Assembly (NCBI GenBank): GCA_030591195.1 | Contig: JAUVBO010000192.1 | Location: forward strand, 1 to 6,249 | DNA: 6,249 nucleotides | Source of the DNA: Pseudomonadota bacterium | GTDB taxonomy: Bacteria; Myxococcota; Polyangia; GCA-2747355; JACKDQ01 | Direction: 5' to 3' | Shown: piece by piece, positions 1-6,249 of the stretch | How positions within the stretch are numbered: position 1 is the stretch's first letter | How the letters are laid out: each line of letters opens with the position of its first letter | Notes under the pieces: generated by a model | Databases searched by the model: none | Seen by the model: only the letters and a program-made list of their open reading frames with translations | What the model was told of the DNA's origin: nothing | Translations under genes and position numbers: made by a program

Positions 1-1588
1 GCTTGTTGCGCGCTGCGTCGGCCGTCTCCTTCGCCCGGTGCAGCTGGTGCTCGACGTGCTTCTGCTGGCTGATGTCGCGGATCACTGCCTGCAGGGCGCG
101 CCGGCCGTCCCAGTCCACCGCGCCGAGCACCACATCTGCCGCGAACGAGGTGCCGTCGCTGCGCTCGAAGGGCCAGTCGATTCGGTGGCGGTCCTTTCCC
201 GCCCGAAGGATCGCCTGGATCCGCGCGTCGAGCTCTCGGGGGTCGGAGCCGGACGCGGTCAGCGCGTCGAGGCGCTGACCGCGCAGCTGCTGGTCATGGT
301 CGAGGCCAAAGAGGCTCAGCGCGGCCGGGTTGCAGGCGGTGATCGTTCGGTCGCCAGCGATGATCGCGATCCCGTCTTCGGCGGCGGCGAAGACGTCGTA
401 GAACCGTTGCCGCGCGCGGAGCAGGGTGATCCGCTGCGCCAAGCCGATGCCCCCGAAGGTCACCATCGCGATCACACCGAGCTCGCGGCCGAAGAGCGCC
501 AGCAGCGGCAGCGGGCTGCTCCCGACGTCCTTGAGCAGCACGAAGCCGAACCCCACGAACATCAGGGCCCAGCCGGCGAGGAAGGTGCGGGCGGGGCGAA
601 AGCCGCGGCGAAGGCTGGACAGGCCCGCGGCGGGCGTGATGACCAGCGCGACGACGGCGACCACGCTGAGCAGCCGGGTGGCCCAGGCGGCGGGCAGGAG
701 CAGGGCGAGCAGGCTGTTGGCCAGCGTGGCGTAGGCGGCGCCGAGCAGCGCCCGGTCGATCCACCGCGATCCCCGCGCGGTGGAGAGGAACTCGCGGGTG
801 AAGAGCATCGACCAGAGCATCGCCTGAGAGGCCGCGAGGTTGAGCACCGTGCTGGCCCACCACGGCGACGTCGGCCAGAGATACTGATAGGCATGGCCGC
901 TGCCCGCCGCCTGGAAGATCCCGGCGCAGAGCACCATCAGCGTGTGATAGGCGTAGCCGCGATCGCGGAGCAGGATCGACAGCAGCAGGCTGTAGACGAA
1001 CATCACCAGCTGCCAGCCGAAGACGATGCCGTAGAGGGTCTGTCGTCCCTGGTCCGCGCGATCAAAAGCCTCCGGGCTCCAGACCCTCAGCGGAAAGAGG
1101 ATGCTGCTCTCGGTCTGCACTCGCAGCAGGCAGCCGAGCTCCGCTCCGGGGGGCAGCTCGAGCGGAAAGACGTAGGTCTGGTGGGGAAACGAGCGCTCGG
1201 CGAAGGGGAGCCGAGCGCCCGCCCGGCCGGTTTGCTCTCGCCCCCGGCCGTCGGTGCAGCGCAGGTCCAGGTGATCGAGCGACGGGTAGGCCACCTGGAG
1301 CAGCCAGCGGTTCCGCGTGGCGTCTGCCGGGTTGCGCAGGCGGAAGCGCAGCCAGAAGGCCGACGACGAGAAACCCCGTGAGGGCAGGGCCTGATCGGAG
1401 CGCCGGAAGCGGCGGGCGACCTCGGGCCGGGCGAGGTCCGCGGCCTTCAGCTTGCCTTCAGGGTCCTCGAGGATCTCGAGCTGGCGCCCCCCCAGCGGGA
1501 AGCTCCCTGCATCGCCGGACAACACCACCACCGGGCCGCTGGCCGCGGCGGCGAGCGAAAGCAGCAACGAGAGGGCGGGGCTGATCAT
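1..1588 (-). CDS. 7TMR-DISM sensor protein with PAS domain, 3' end cut by the window edge
   Basis: This is a membrane signal receptor of the 7TMR-DISM class; 529 codons are open from the ATG to the left edge with no stop. A short hydrophobic leader (residues 1-17) is followed by an extracytoplasmic DISMED2-type beta domain (about 30-172). That domain shows the family pattern AFWLRFRLRNP (77-87), then P102-LDHLDL (104-109), LPF (127-129) and LRVWSP (167-172). Hydrophobic segments from about 183 to 388 fit the seven-helix module. A PAS domain spans about 392-510, with FAAAEDGIAII and CNPAALSLFGL motifs and ending in VIRDIS. The visible end (QLHRAKETADAARNK) is the linker that usually enters a histidine kinase dimerisation domain, but the output domain lies outside the window, so kinase activity is inferred. 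The start is the only ATG near the N-terminus; no clear Shine-Dalgarno precedes it. It lies 24 nt behind the orphan exported-protein gene, so co-transcription is likely. Ligand unknown. Confidence 0.88.
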   Translation of the reverse strand, partial: MISPALSLLLSLAAAASGPVVVLSGDAGSFPLGGRQLEILEDPEGKLKAADLARPEVARRFRRSDQALPSRGFSSSAFWLRFRLRNPADATRNRWLLQVAYPSLDHLDLRCTDGRGREQTGRAGARLPFAERSFPHQTYVFPLELPPGAELGCLLRVQTESSILFPLRVWSPEAFDRADQGRQTLYGIVFGWQLVMFVYSLLLSILLRDRGYAYHTLMVLCAGIFQAAGSGHAYQYLWPTSPWWASTVLNLAASQAMLWSMLFTREFLSTARGSRWIDRALLGAAYATLANSLLALLLPAAWATRLLSVVAVVALVITPAAGLSSLRRGFRPARTFLAGWALMFVGFGFVLLKDVGSSPLPLLALFGRELGVIAMVTFGGIGLAQRITLLRARQRFYDVFAAAEDGIAIIAGDRTITACNPAALSLFGLDHDQQLRGQRLDALTASGSDPRELDARIQAILRAGKDRHRIDWPFERSDGTSFAADVVLGAVDWDGRRALQAVIRDISQQKHVEHQLHRAKETADAARNK

Positions 1589-1612
1589 CGGCAGAGAGTG
1601 CCGTGGATTGTC

Positions 1613-2302
1613 CTACAGCTGCGACGGATGCGCCAGGGCCGCGCCCACCTGCGCGAGCGGGTTGGTGGCGTCCGTCGGCGGGCCAGCCCGGTGTGCGAGG
1701 CTCCGGTGACCGTAGCGGCGCATGTAGCGCCGGTTGACCTCCCGACGATGGCTCACCGTCTCGCGGTACTCCCGGCCGATCGAGCGCAGCGTGCTCGCGA
1801 ACGAGGCGCCGCGGTCTGAGCGGGTGGCGTGCTGGCGCACGGCGAGGACCGAAAAATCTACCAGCGTGCTGCCGAGATAGAGCGCGGTGGCGACCGTCGG
1901 GCTGACCAGGCCCAGGCTGGCCGCTGCCGGCAGCCCGATCCGGGTGGCCACCTGGGAACCCGCGCCGTACCAGAGCAGGAACGAGCGATCCTGGCCAAAC
2001 TTCTTCATCGCGTAGGCGCCGGCGGCCAAGGGGGAGGCGTCGCGAGTCCAGGCGAAGGATCCGCGGAGGCGCCGCGGCAGCGTGCGTTCGATCCGGTCCG
2101 CCAGCAGGGTGGCCTTCCCGCGGATGCGCCGCACCACCGGCGTGATCCGGCTCCTCACGCCGTCGTAGGCGTGCCGCAGGGCCGAGCGCGGCTTCGGATC
2201 CGCGTGGGCCGGGGCGCCAGTGGTCACCTCGAGGGTACAGACCGCTAGCAGAATGATCGTCCAATGACGCACGTGGAACGTACAGTGCACGGTCCGTACC
2301 AT
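1613..2302 (-). CDS. Unrecognised Arg-rich exported or membrane protein
   Basis: I do not recognise a family. The 229-residue product begins with a convincing signal peptide: a basic/polar start, a hydrophobic core TIILLAVCTLEV (15-26), and a signal peptidase I-like site after PAHA (31-34), just before DPKP. The mature part is rich in arginine, with basic stretches at about 50-80 and 172-204 (RREVNRRYMRRYGHR, 186-200). Between them lies an apolar region (about 108-156) that could form one or two membrane segments or a buried hairpin. Both cysteines (7 and 22) lie in or before the leader. LAVC (19-22) resembles a lipobox but has Val at -1, so a lipoprotein is less likely. I prefer the ATG at 2302. 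A GTG at 2356 would put 18 non-signal residues in front, and a GTG at 2272 would give a tidier 24-residue signal peptide; none has a good ribosome binding site. It is the first gene of a likely pair with the downstream 7TMR-DISM sensor. Confidence 0.7.
   Translation of the reverse strand: MVRTVHCTFHVRHWTIILLAVCTLEVTTGAPAHADPKPRSALRHAYDGVRSRITPVVRRIRGKATLLADRIERTLPRRLRGSFAWTRDASPLAAGAYAMKKFGQDRSFLLWYGAGSQVATRIGLPAAASLGLVSPTVATALYLGSTLVDFSVLAVRQHATRSDRGASFASTLRSIGREYRETVSHRREVNRRYMRRYGHRSLAHRAGPPTDATNPLAQVGAALAHPSQL
2275..2295. promoter_or_regulatory. 21-bp imperfect palindrome, possible operator
   Basis: The half-sites GGAACGTACA and GGACCGTGCA face each other around one central base, matching at 8 of 10 positions per arm. 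The element covers codons 3-9 if the orphan gene starts at 2302, or sits directly upstream of the alternative GTG start at 2272. A symmetric site of this size near a gene start resembles a dimeric regulator's operator, but I recognise no specific regulator consensus. It could also be chance or coding constraint. Confidence 0.3.
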
Positions 2303-2326
2303 CTTGTCGATGGTGAAATCCTCTTG

Positions 2327-2345
2327 TTTTCCACATGTTTGCACA
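2327..2345 (+). promoter_or_regulatory. Tandem DnaA-box-like 9-mers
   Basis: TTTTCCACA (2327-2335) fits the DnaA-box consensus TTWTNCACA exactly, and GTTTGCACA (2337-2345) differs at one position. They have the same orientation and start 10 bp apart, about one helical turn. They lie in the most AT-rich part of the intergenic region ahead of the orphan-protein gene. They could be DnaA-binding regulatory sites, but this short stretch is not an origin by itself. Chance is possible. Confidence 0.3.
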
Positions 2346-2385
2346 GTGCGGCCCACTGGCCGAGTGACCGATTGCCGTAAAGATC

Positions 2386-2405
2386 CCCGACGTTCAGTCG
2401 TCGGG
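2386..2405 (-). terminator. Hairpin after the PLP enzyme gene, weak terminator candidate
   Basis: A perfect 7-bp stem (CCCGACG / CGTCGGG) encloses a 6-nt loop and begins 23 nt after the stop codon of the serine racemase-like gene. Read on the minus strand, it is followed by GATCTTTACGG, so the U-tract is only three long. Position and symmetry favour a terminator or 3'-end stabilising hairpin. The short U-run makes efficient intrinsic termination uncertain. Confidence 0.45.
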
Positions 2406-2428
2406 CTGCCAGGCGAGCGGCCGTGGGG

Positions 2429-3406
2429 CTACAACGTGGACGGGATCCACGGGAGGGCGTCGAGATCGACGTTGCCGCCGCTGAGGATCACCCCCACCCG
2501 CTCGAGTCCGCCGAGGGCGACAAACTGGGCGTCGAGCACCGCGGCGAGCGCCACCGCCGCGCTCGGCTCCACCAACAACTTTGCTCGCTCCCAGCAGAGG
2601 CGCATCGCCTCGACGATCTGCGCCTCGTCGATGGTGATCACGGCCTCGACGTTGTCGCGGATGATCGGCCAGGTGTGCTCGCCGAGGCTGGTCAACAGAC
2701 CGTCGGCGATGGTCGCGGGGCCTGTCTGGGGGATCAGCCGGCCCGCGGCGAGGGAGCGAGCGGCATCGTCGGCGCCAGCCGGCTCGGCGCCGAAGAGGCG
2801 GACCGATGGGCTCGTGCCGCGGGCGGCGACGCAGCAGCCCGAGAGCAGGCCGCCGCCACCCACTGGTGCGACGATGGCGTCGAGGCCGGGCACCTGCTCG
2901 AGCAACTCGAGGGTCGCGGTGGCTTGCCCGGCGATGATGTCGCGGTGGTCGTAGGGTGGGACGAGCGTTCCGCCGCTCTCGTCGAGGAGAGCCGCGGCGG
3001 CGGTGTCACGAGCCTCGAGGGTCGGCTCGCAGAGCACCACCCGGGCGCCGTACTCGTCCGAGACCGCGCGGCGCTTCACCGCCGAGGCGTTGCGCGGCAT
3101 CACAACCTGGGCCGGGATCCCTGCGAGCCGCGCGGCGAGGGCCAGCGCCTGGGCGTGGTTGCCCGAGCTGTGAGTCACCACGCCCCGGGCGGCGACTTCG
3201 GCCGGCAGCTTGCGGACGAAGTTGCACGCCCCGCGGAACTTGAACGCGCCGACCTTCTGCAGCAGCTCGCACTTGAAGAACAGGCTCCGCCCGGCGAGGC
3301 GATCGAGGGTGGCGCAGCTGGCCACCGGCGTGCGGTGGACCGCGTCGGCGATCCGCGTGGCGGCGGCGCGGGCATCATCGATGGTCACCAGGGTCGCGGG
3401 AGTCAT
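2429..3406 (-). CDS. Serine racemase / threonine dehydratase family PLP enzyme
   Basis: This is a 325-residue cytoplasmic fold-type II PLP enzyme. The family dehydrates L-serine or L-threonine to 2-oxo acids plus ammonia and, in some members, racemises serine. The Schiff-base lysine is K56 in AFKFRGA. SSGNHAQAL (80-88) contains S81, the counterpart of the second catalytic base in serine racemase, and the phosphate-binding glycine loop is GGGG (183-186). SGGNVDL (309-315) holds the serine expected to contact the PLP ring nitrogen. AEPAGADD (207-214) keeps the serine-racemase metal ligands (E208, the A212 carbonyl, D214), and the stretches TWPIIRD (245-251) and WERAKLL (272-278) closely resemble eukaryotic serine racemase as I remember it. 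It lacks the C-terminal ACT-like regulatory domain of biosynthetic IlvA (about 500 residues), so feedback-controlled isoleucine synthesis is unlikely. Racemase, threonine/serine dehydratase and hydroxyaspartate dehydratase cannot be separated from sequence alone. It lies 36 nt downstream of mutS2 and is probably co-transcribed. Confidence 0.93.
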   Translation of the reverse strand: MTPATLVTIDDARAAATRIADAVHRTPVASCATLDRLAGRSLFFKCELLQKVGAFKFRGACNFVRKLPAEVAARGVVTHSSGNHAQALALAARLAGIPAQVVMPRNASAVKRRAVSDEYGARVVLCEPTLEARDTAAAALLDESGGTLVPPYDHRDIIAGQATATLELLEQVPGLDAIVAPVGGGGLLSGCCVAARGTSPSVRLFGAEPAGADDAARSLAAGRLIPQTGPATIADGLLTSLGEHTWPIIRDNVEAVITIDEAQIVEAMRLCWERAKLLVEPSAAVALAAVLDAQFVALGGLERVGVILSGGNVDLDALPWIPSTL

Positions 3407-3413
3407 CCGGGCG

Positions 3414-3423
3414 TTCCTTCCTT
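3414..3423 (-). promoter_or_regulatory. Ribosome binding site of the serine racemase-like gene
   Basis: On the minus strand AAGGAAGGAA lies 7 nt ahead of the ATG at 3406. It is the strongest Shine-Dalgarno match seen in the window and fixes that start. It falls in the 36-nt gap after the mutS2 stop, so the PLP enzyme can be translated independently from a shared transcript. Confidence 0.75.
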
Positions 3424-3442
3424 ACCGCTCGCGCGCTCGGCC

Positions 3443-5872
3443 CTAGCGCAGCCAGAGCACCGTCACCGCGTCACCGCCCTCGTCGCGCCGTCCAGCGCGC
3501 AGGTCCCGGATGGCGTCCGAGTGGGAGAGGTGGGCCCGCAGCGCGCCGCGCAGGGCGCCCGATCCGTAGCCGTGGACGATGTAGAGCACGTCACTGTCGG
3601 CCAGCAGCGCCCGGTCGACGAACTTGTCCGCCTCGTCGAGCGCCTCGTCGACCCGCATGCCGCGAGCGTCGAGGGTGATGTCTGGTGTGCGAACCGGGGG
3701 GTGATCGAGATCTTTGGGACGGGGCCCGTCGCCCAGCTTCGATCGCGCGGGAGACGAAGGTCGGCTGTCGTCCTCCGCGGCCTGCGTGTCTCGCCTGGCC
3801 CGGCGTCGTTCGCGCTTCGAGGGCAGCCGCACCTCGCCGATGGTGACCTGGGCGCGGAGCGAACCGCGGCGTACGGTGAGTCGGCCCCGGGTGTGCAACT
3901 CGAGCACCTCGGCCAGCCCCCCGAGGCGCTCGACGTAGACTGACACGCCGGGCTTGAGCCGCGCCGGATCGACCGGTCGCTGCTCGTCGAGCCCGGGCGG
4001 CTCGCCGGCTCGCGGCTCGTGGGGGGCGATCCGGGCGGCGGCTGCGCTGACCAGTCGCTCGGCGTCCTTGAGGCGCTCCCGCGACGCCTCGCGCCTGAGC
4101 GCGGCGCGGACCCGCTGGAGCTCGGCCCTGGCCTCCTTGATCTCGGTCAGCGCCTCCTGGTGGGCGCGCTGCAGCTGCTGCTTGCCCCGGTGGCGGAGCA
4201 CCTCGAGCTTGTCGGCGTACTCACGCTCGCGGCCGCGGGCGACCTGCTCGGCGCGAGCGAGCGCATCGCGCTGGGTCTCGAGCTCGGTCTGCTTGCCGCC
4301 GAGCTCGTCCAGCAGTCGGGCGAGGTCCGAGTCTTCACCGGCCATCAGCGCCTCGGCGCGCTCGGCGAGCTCGGCGGCAAGCCCGACCCGGCGGGCCACG
4401 GCCAGGGCGCACGAGCTACCGGGCAGGTCGGGGTGCAGGCGGAAGGTCGGCTGCAGACGCTCGAAGTCGAAGCCGACGCTGGCGTTGGCGAAGCGGTCGT
4501 CGGTCAGCGCCAGCGCCTTGAGGCGTTCGTAGTGGGTGGTGACGATCGCCAGGGTCCTGCTGTCGGCGAGCCGCTCGAGCATCGCCTGGGCCAGCGCTAC
4601 GCCCTCGCCGGGGTCGGTGCCCGTGGCGATCTCGTCGAGCAGCACCAGCGAGTTGGCGTTGGCGCGGGCGATGAAGCTGACCATGTTTTGGACGTGAGCG
4701 GTGAAGGTCGAGAGGTTGCGCTCGATGCTCTGGTCGTCGTCGATGTCGGTCAGCACCTCTTCGAACAGCGGCAGGCGGCTGTCTGGCGCCACGGGCAGGT
4801 GGAGCCCGGCCCGGAGCATCAAGGCGCAGAGGCCGGCCGCCTTGAGGAACACCGTTTTGCCGCCGGCGTTGGGGCCGCTGACGATCAACGACTGCCCCGG
4901 TCGCAGCAGCAGGTCGTTGGGCACCACCTCGACGCCGGCGAGGACCATCAGCGGGTGCCGCACCGAGCGCAGCCGCAAGGCGCCGTCGTCGGCGATCTGC
5001 GGGCAGCTCGCCTGAGTCTTGATCGCCAGCCGGGCCCGGGCGTTGATCTGGTCGAGCAGCGTGACCAGCTCGAGGTTCTGGTGGATCGCCGGAAGCTCCT
5101 CCTGCACGTAGCCGGAGAGCTCGGCGAGGATCCGCGCCTCCTCGCGGCGGACCTCGGTCTCGGCGACCTTCAGCTGATTGTTCAGCTCGACCACCTCCTG
5201 GGGCTCGACGAAGAGTGTCGCGCCGCTGCTCGACGAACCGAGGACGATCCCCTTGACCTCCGCCCCGCTGCCGGCACGGAGCGGCAGCACGTAGCGGTCC
5301 CCGCGCTGGGTGTAGAACCGATCCTGCAGGTGCCTGGTGTAGGTCGGCGAGTCGAGCAGCCCCTTCATCCGCGTCGTCAGGCGGTTGTGCAGCTCGCTGG
5401 CCCGGCGGCGCAGCCGGCCGAGGTCGTCGCTGGCGTGGTCGGCCAGCAGCCCGGTCTCGTCGAAGGCGTCAGCGATCGGCCCCCAGACCGGCTCGAGCTC
5501 GGTGAGGCTGGTAGCGATGGTGTGCAGCCGGGGCGCGTCGTCGCCGCGGCGGCGGAGGAAGCGGCGGAGCTGGTCGATGGACCGGAGGGTCTGGGCTACC
5601 TTGACCAGCGTCTCGGCGGCGAGGGATCCCTCCTTCGCCAGGCGCTTGAGCGCCTGGTCGATGGTGAAGATCGAGCCGAACGGTAGCGGGTGGCCGGCCT
5701 CGTGCAGGCCGCGGGCCTCGGTTACCCGCTCGAGCATCAGCGCGACCTCGTCGCGCTCGGGCAGCAAGTCGGTCGCCGCGCGCCTTCCGGCGTCGGTGTG
5801 ACAGGCATCCGCGAGGTGGGCCAGCAGGTCCGGCCACCCGAGCTCCCGCAGGGTCTTTTCGTCGCCGATCAT
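3443..5872 (-). CDS. mutS2: MutS2: MutS-family ATPase with C-terminal Smr domain
   Basis: At 809 residues this is slightly longer than the usual 780-800. The N-terminus (KTLRELGW, 6-13) is the typical MutS2 start; the family lacks the mismatch-recognition domains of MutS1. The core/lever region spans about 15-290 and includes the conserved GSSSSGATLFVEPQEVVELNN (about 212-232). The ATPase has Walker A GPNAGGKT (333-340), the STFTAHVQN motif (388-396), Walker B LVLLDEIATGTDP (409-421) and the TTHY switch (445-448). A long charged coiled coil (about 500-610) leads to a KOW-like beta segment (about 638-682), a basic/acidic low-complexity linker (about 685-725) and the Smr domain (731-809) with LDARG (734-738) and HGYGSGALR (767-775). 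Family members are known to suppress homologous recombination (Helicobacter) or to act on collided ribosomes (Bacillus); which applies here is open. All catalytic motifs are intact. The ATG has only a weak upstream GGGGTGA, but no better start exists. It sits 30 nt behind the TlpA-like gene. Confidence 0.97.
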   Translation of the reverse strand: MIGDEKTLRELGWPDLLAHLADACHTDAGRRAATDLLPERDEVALMLERVTEARGLHEAGHPLPFGSIFTIDQALKRLAKEGSLAAETLVKVAQTLRSIDQLRRFLRRRGDDAPRLHTIATSLTELEPVWGPIADAFDETGLLADHASDDLGRLRRRASELHNRLTTRMKGLLDSPTYTRHLQDRFYTQRGDRYVLPLRAGSGAEVKGIVLGSSSSGATLFVEPQEVVELNNQLKVAETEVRREEARILAELSGYVQEELPAIHQNLELVTLLDQINARARLAIKTQASCPQIADDGALRLRSVRHPLMVLAGVEVVPNDLLLRPGQSLIVSGPNAGGKTVFLKAAGLCALMLRAGLHLPVAPDSRLPLFEEVLTDIDDDQSIERNLSTFTAHVQNMVSFIARANANSLVLLDEIATGTDPGEGVALAQAMLERLADSRTLAIVTTHYERLKALALTDDRFANASVGFDFERLQPTFRLHPDLPGSSCALAVARRVGLAAELAERAEALMAGEDSDLARLLDELGGKQTELETQRDALARAEQVARGREREYADKLEVLRHRGKQQLQRAHQEALTEIKEARAELQRVRAALRREASRERLKDAERLVSAAAARIAPHEPRAGEPPGLDEQRPVDPARLKPGVSVYVERLGGLAEVLELHTRGRLTVRRGSLRAQVTIGEVRLPSKRERRRARRDTQAAEDDSRPSSPARSKLGDGPRPKDLDHPPVRTPDITLDARGMRVDEALDEADKFVDRALLADSDVLYIVHGYGSGALRGALRAHLSHSDAIRDLRAGRRDEGGDAVTVLWLR

Positions 5873-5902
5873 CGCCTTGCGGTCACCCCAGCTGCCCCGA
5901 CG

Positions 5903-6249
5903 TTAGCGTGGGCCGCGGAGCAGGCGGCGGATGCCAGCGTGCAGCCGCGGGAAGTCGGTCTGGCCCTGGTGGTCCTGGACCACCGCGCCCGCCTGGTCGA
6001 GCAGCACCGTGCGTGGGACGCTGGTGGTGCGGCCGAGGGCTGCGACGAGCTCGAGATCGTCGGGCTGGGCGAGCGCGATCGGGAACTCGAAGCCGACGTA
6101 CTCGACGTAGGTCTTGACCAGGGTGTGGACCTGGCGTCCGCGGTCGAGGGCGATGCCGATCAGCCGCACCCGCCGCTCGCGCCGGTGAAGCTGGGCGAAC
6201 TGGGGTGCCTCGAGCTGGGAGCGCAACGACCAGGTGGTGAACATCAACA
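5903..6249 (-). CDS. TlpA/thioredoxin-fold protein lacking the CxxC, 5' end cut by the window edge
   Basis: The C-terminal ~115 residues of a thioredoxin-fold protein are visible; the frame is open to the right edge, so the true start and any signal peptide or lipobox lie outside. The beta strand before the active site reads LMFTTW, as in TlpA/ResA proteins (LNFWATWC-like). The next positions, where CPPC is expected, are SLRS (codons at 6227-6229 and 6218-6220 encode the two serines), followed by QLEAPQFAQL, matching the usual helix with its conserved proline. The cis-proline loop is present (TSVPRTVLLD, with G/D-turn DQAGAVV and GQTDF), so the fold is kept while the disulfide chemistry is lost. 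Both visible serine codons are in frame and no frameshift is apparent. Family members usually reduce periplasmic cytochrome c or disulfide partners; this one more likely binds or scaffolds. It is 30 nt ahead of mutS2, in the same likely operon. Confidence 0.78.
   Translation of the reverse strand, partial: LMFTTWSLRSQLEAPQFAQLHRRERRVRLIGIALDRGRQVHTLVKTYVEYVGFEFPIALAQPDDLELVAALGRTTSVPRTVLLDQAGAVVQDHQGQTDFPRLHAGIRRLLRGPR

Noticed and set aside
38..1381. Plus-strand open frame of 447 codons
   Set aside because: It is antisense to the 7TMR-DISM sensor. The product is a low-complexity run of Arg, Glu, Gly, Gln and Ala with no domain, as expected from the reverse of GC-biased codons.
1487..1493. 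Run of seven G on the coding strand near the sensor start, a possible phase-variation tract
   Set aside because: Runs of six G or C recur in this window (for example in mutS2), so seven is unremarkable at this GC content.
1458..2336. Minus-strand frame of 292 codons overlapping the orphan protein and the sensor start
   Set aside because: It is a frame-shifted shadow rich in Arg/Pro/Gly that runs over two better-supported starts. The alternative frame has a clear signal peptide and a normal amino-acid mix.
2303..2356. N-terminal extension of the orphan protein to the GTG at 2356
   Set aside because: It would place 18 polar residues ahead of the signal peptide, has no ribosome binding site, and covers the DnaA-box-like pair.
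2429..3406. Annotation as biosynthetic threonine deaminase IlvA
   Set aside because: The C-terminal regulatory domain is absent, and the metal-site residues point to the serine racemase-like branch.
2423..3943. Plus-strand open frame of 506 codons
   Set aside because: It runs antisense across the PLP enzyme gene and the 3' end of mutS2, crossing a gene boundary, and has GC-driven composition with no motifs.
4019..5686. Plus-strand open frame of 555 codons
   Set aside because: It is entirely antisense to mutS2, whose ATPase motifs are all intact on the minus strand. The antisense product is repetitive and motif-free.

Overview
The window is GC-rich throughout (roughly two thirds G+C by eye). 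Every gene I can support lies on the minus strand, so it reads from the right edge to the left. The GC content, MutS2 with an Smr domain, a 7TMR-DISM sensor, TlpA-type proteins and long open antisense frames all suggest a free-living, high-GC Gram-negative bacterium. A deltaproteobacterial or Myxococcota-like genome is a reasonable guess, but nothing here is taxonomically decisive.

In transcription order the layout is as follows. (1) The C-terminal part of a TlpA/thioredoxin-fold protein (5903-6249, start beyond the right edge), with serines where the redox CxxC should be. (2) Complete mutS2 (3443-5872), an ATPase with a C-terminal Smr domain. (3) A complete fold-type II PLP enzyme of the serine racemase / threonine dehydratase family (2429-3406). 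These three are separated by only 30 and 36 nt and look like one transcription unit. A small perfect hairpin (2386-2405) follows the PLP enzyme gene. (4) After a 126-nt intergenic stretch comes an unrecognised, arginine-rich protein with a signal peptide (1613-2302). (5) After a further 24 nt comes a 7TMR-DISM receptor with a PAS domain (1-1588), cut by the left edge before its output domain.

The first unit combines genome or ribosome maintenance (MutS2) with amino-acid metabolism (serine/threonine PLP enzyme), and no shared pathway is obvious. The second unit pairs an orphan exported protein with a membrane sensor, which makes a signalling partnership possible but unproven. The intergenic region between the units holds the only non-coding signals I could find: the hairpin, a tandem pair of DnaA-box-like 9-mers, and a 21-bp imperfect palindrome at the start of the orphan gene.

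I found no RNA genes, CRISPR arrays, insertion sequences, integrase sites or long repeats. Most of the window is ordinary chromosomal content. The points most worth a second look are the SxxS thioredoxin-like protein, the orphan exported protein beside the sensor, and the palindrome in front of them.
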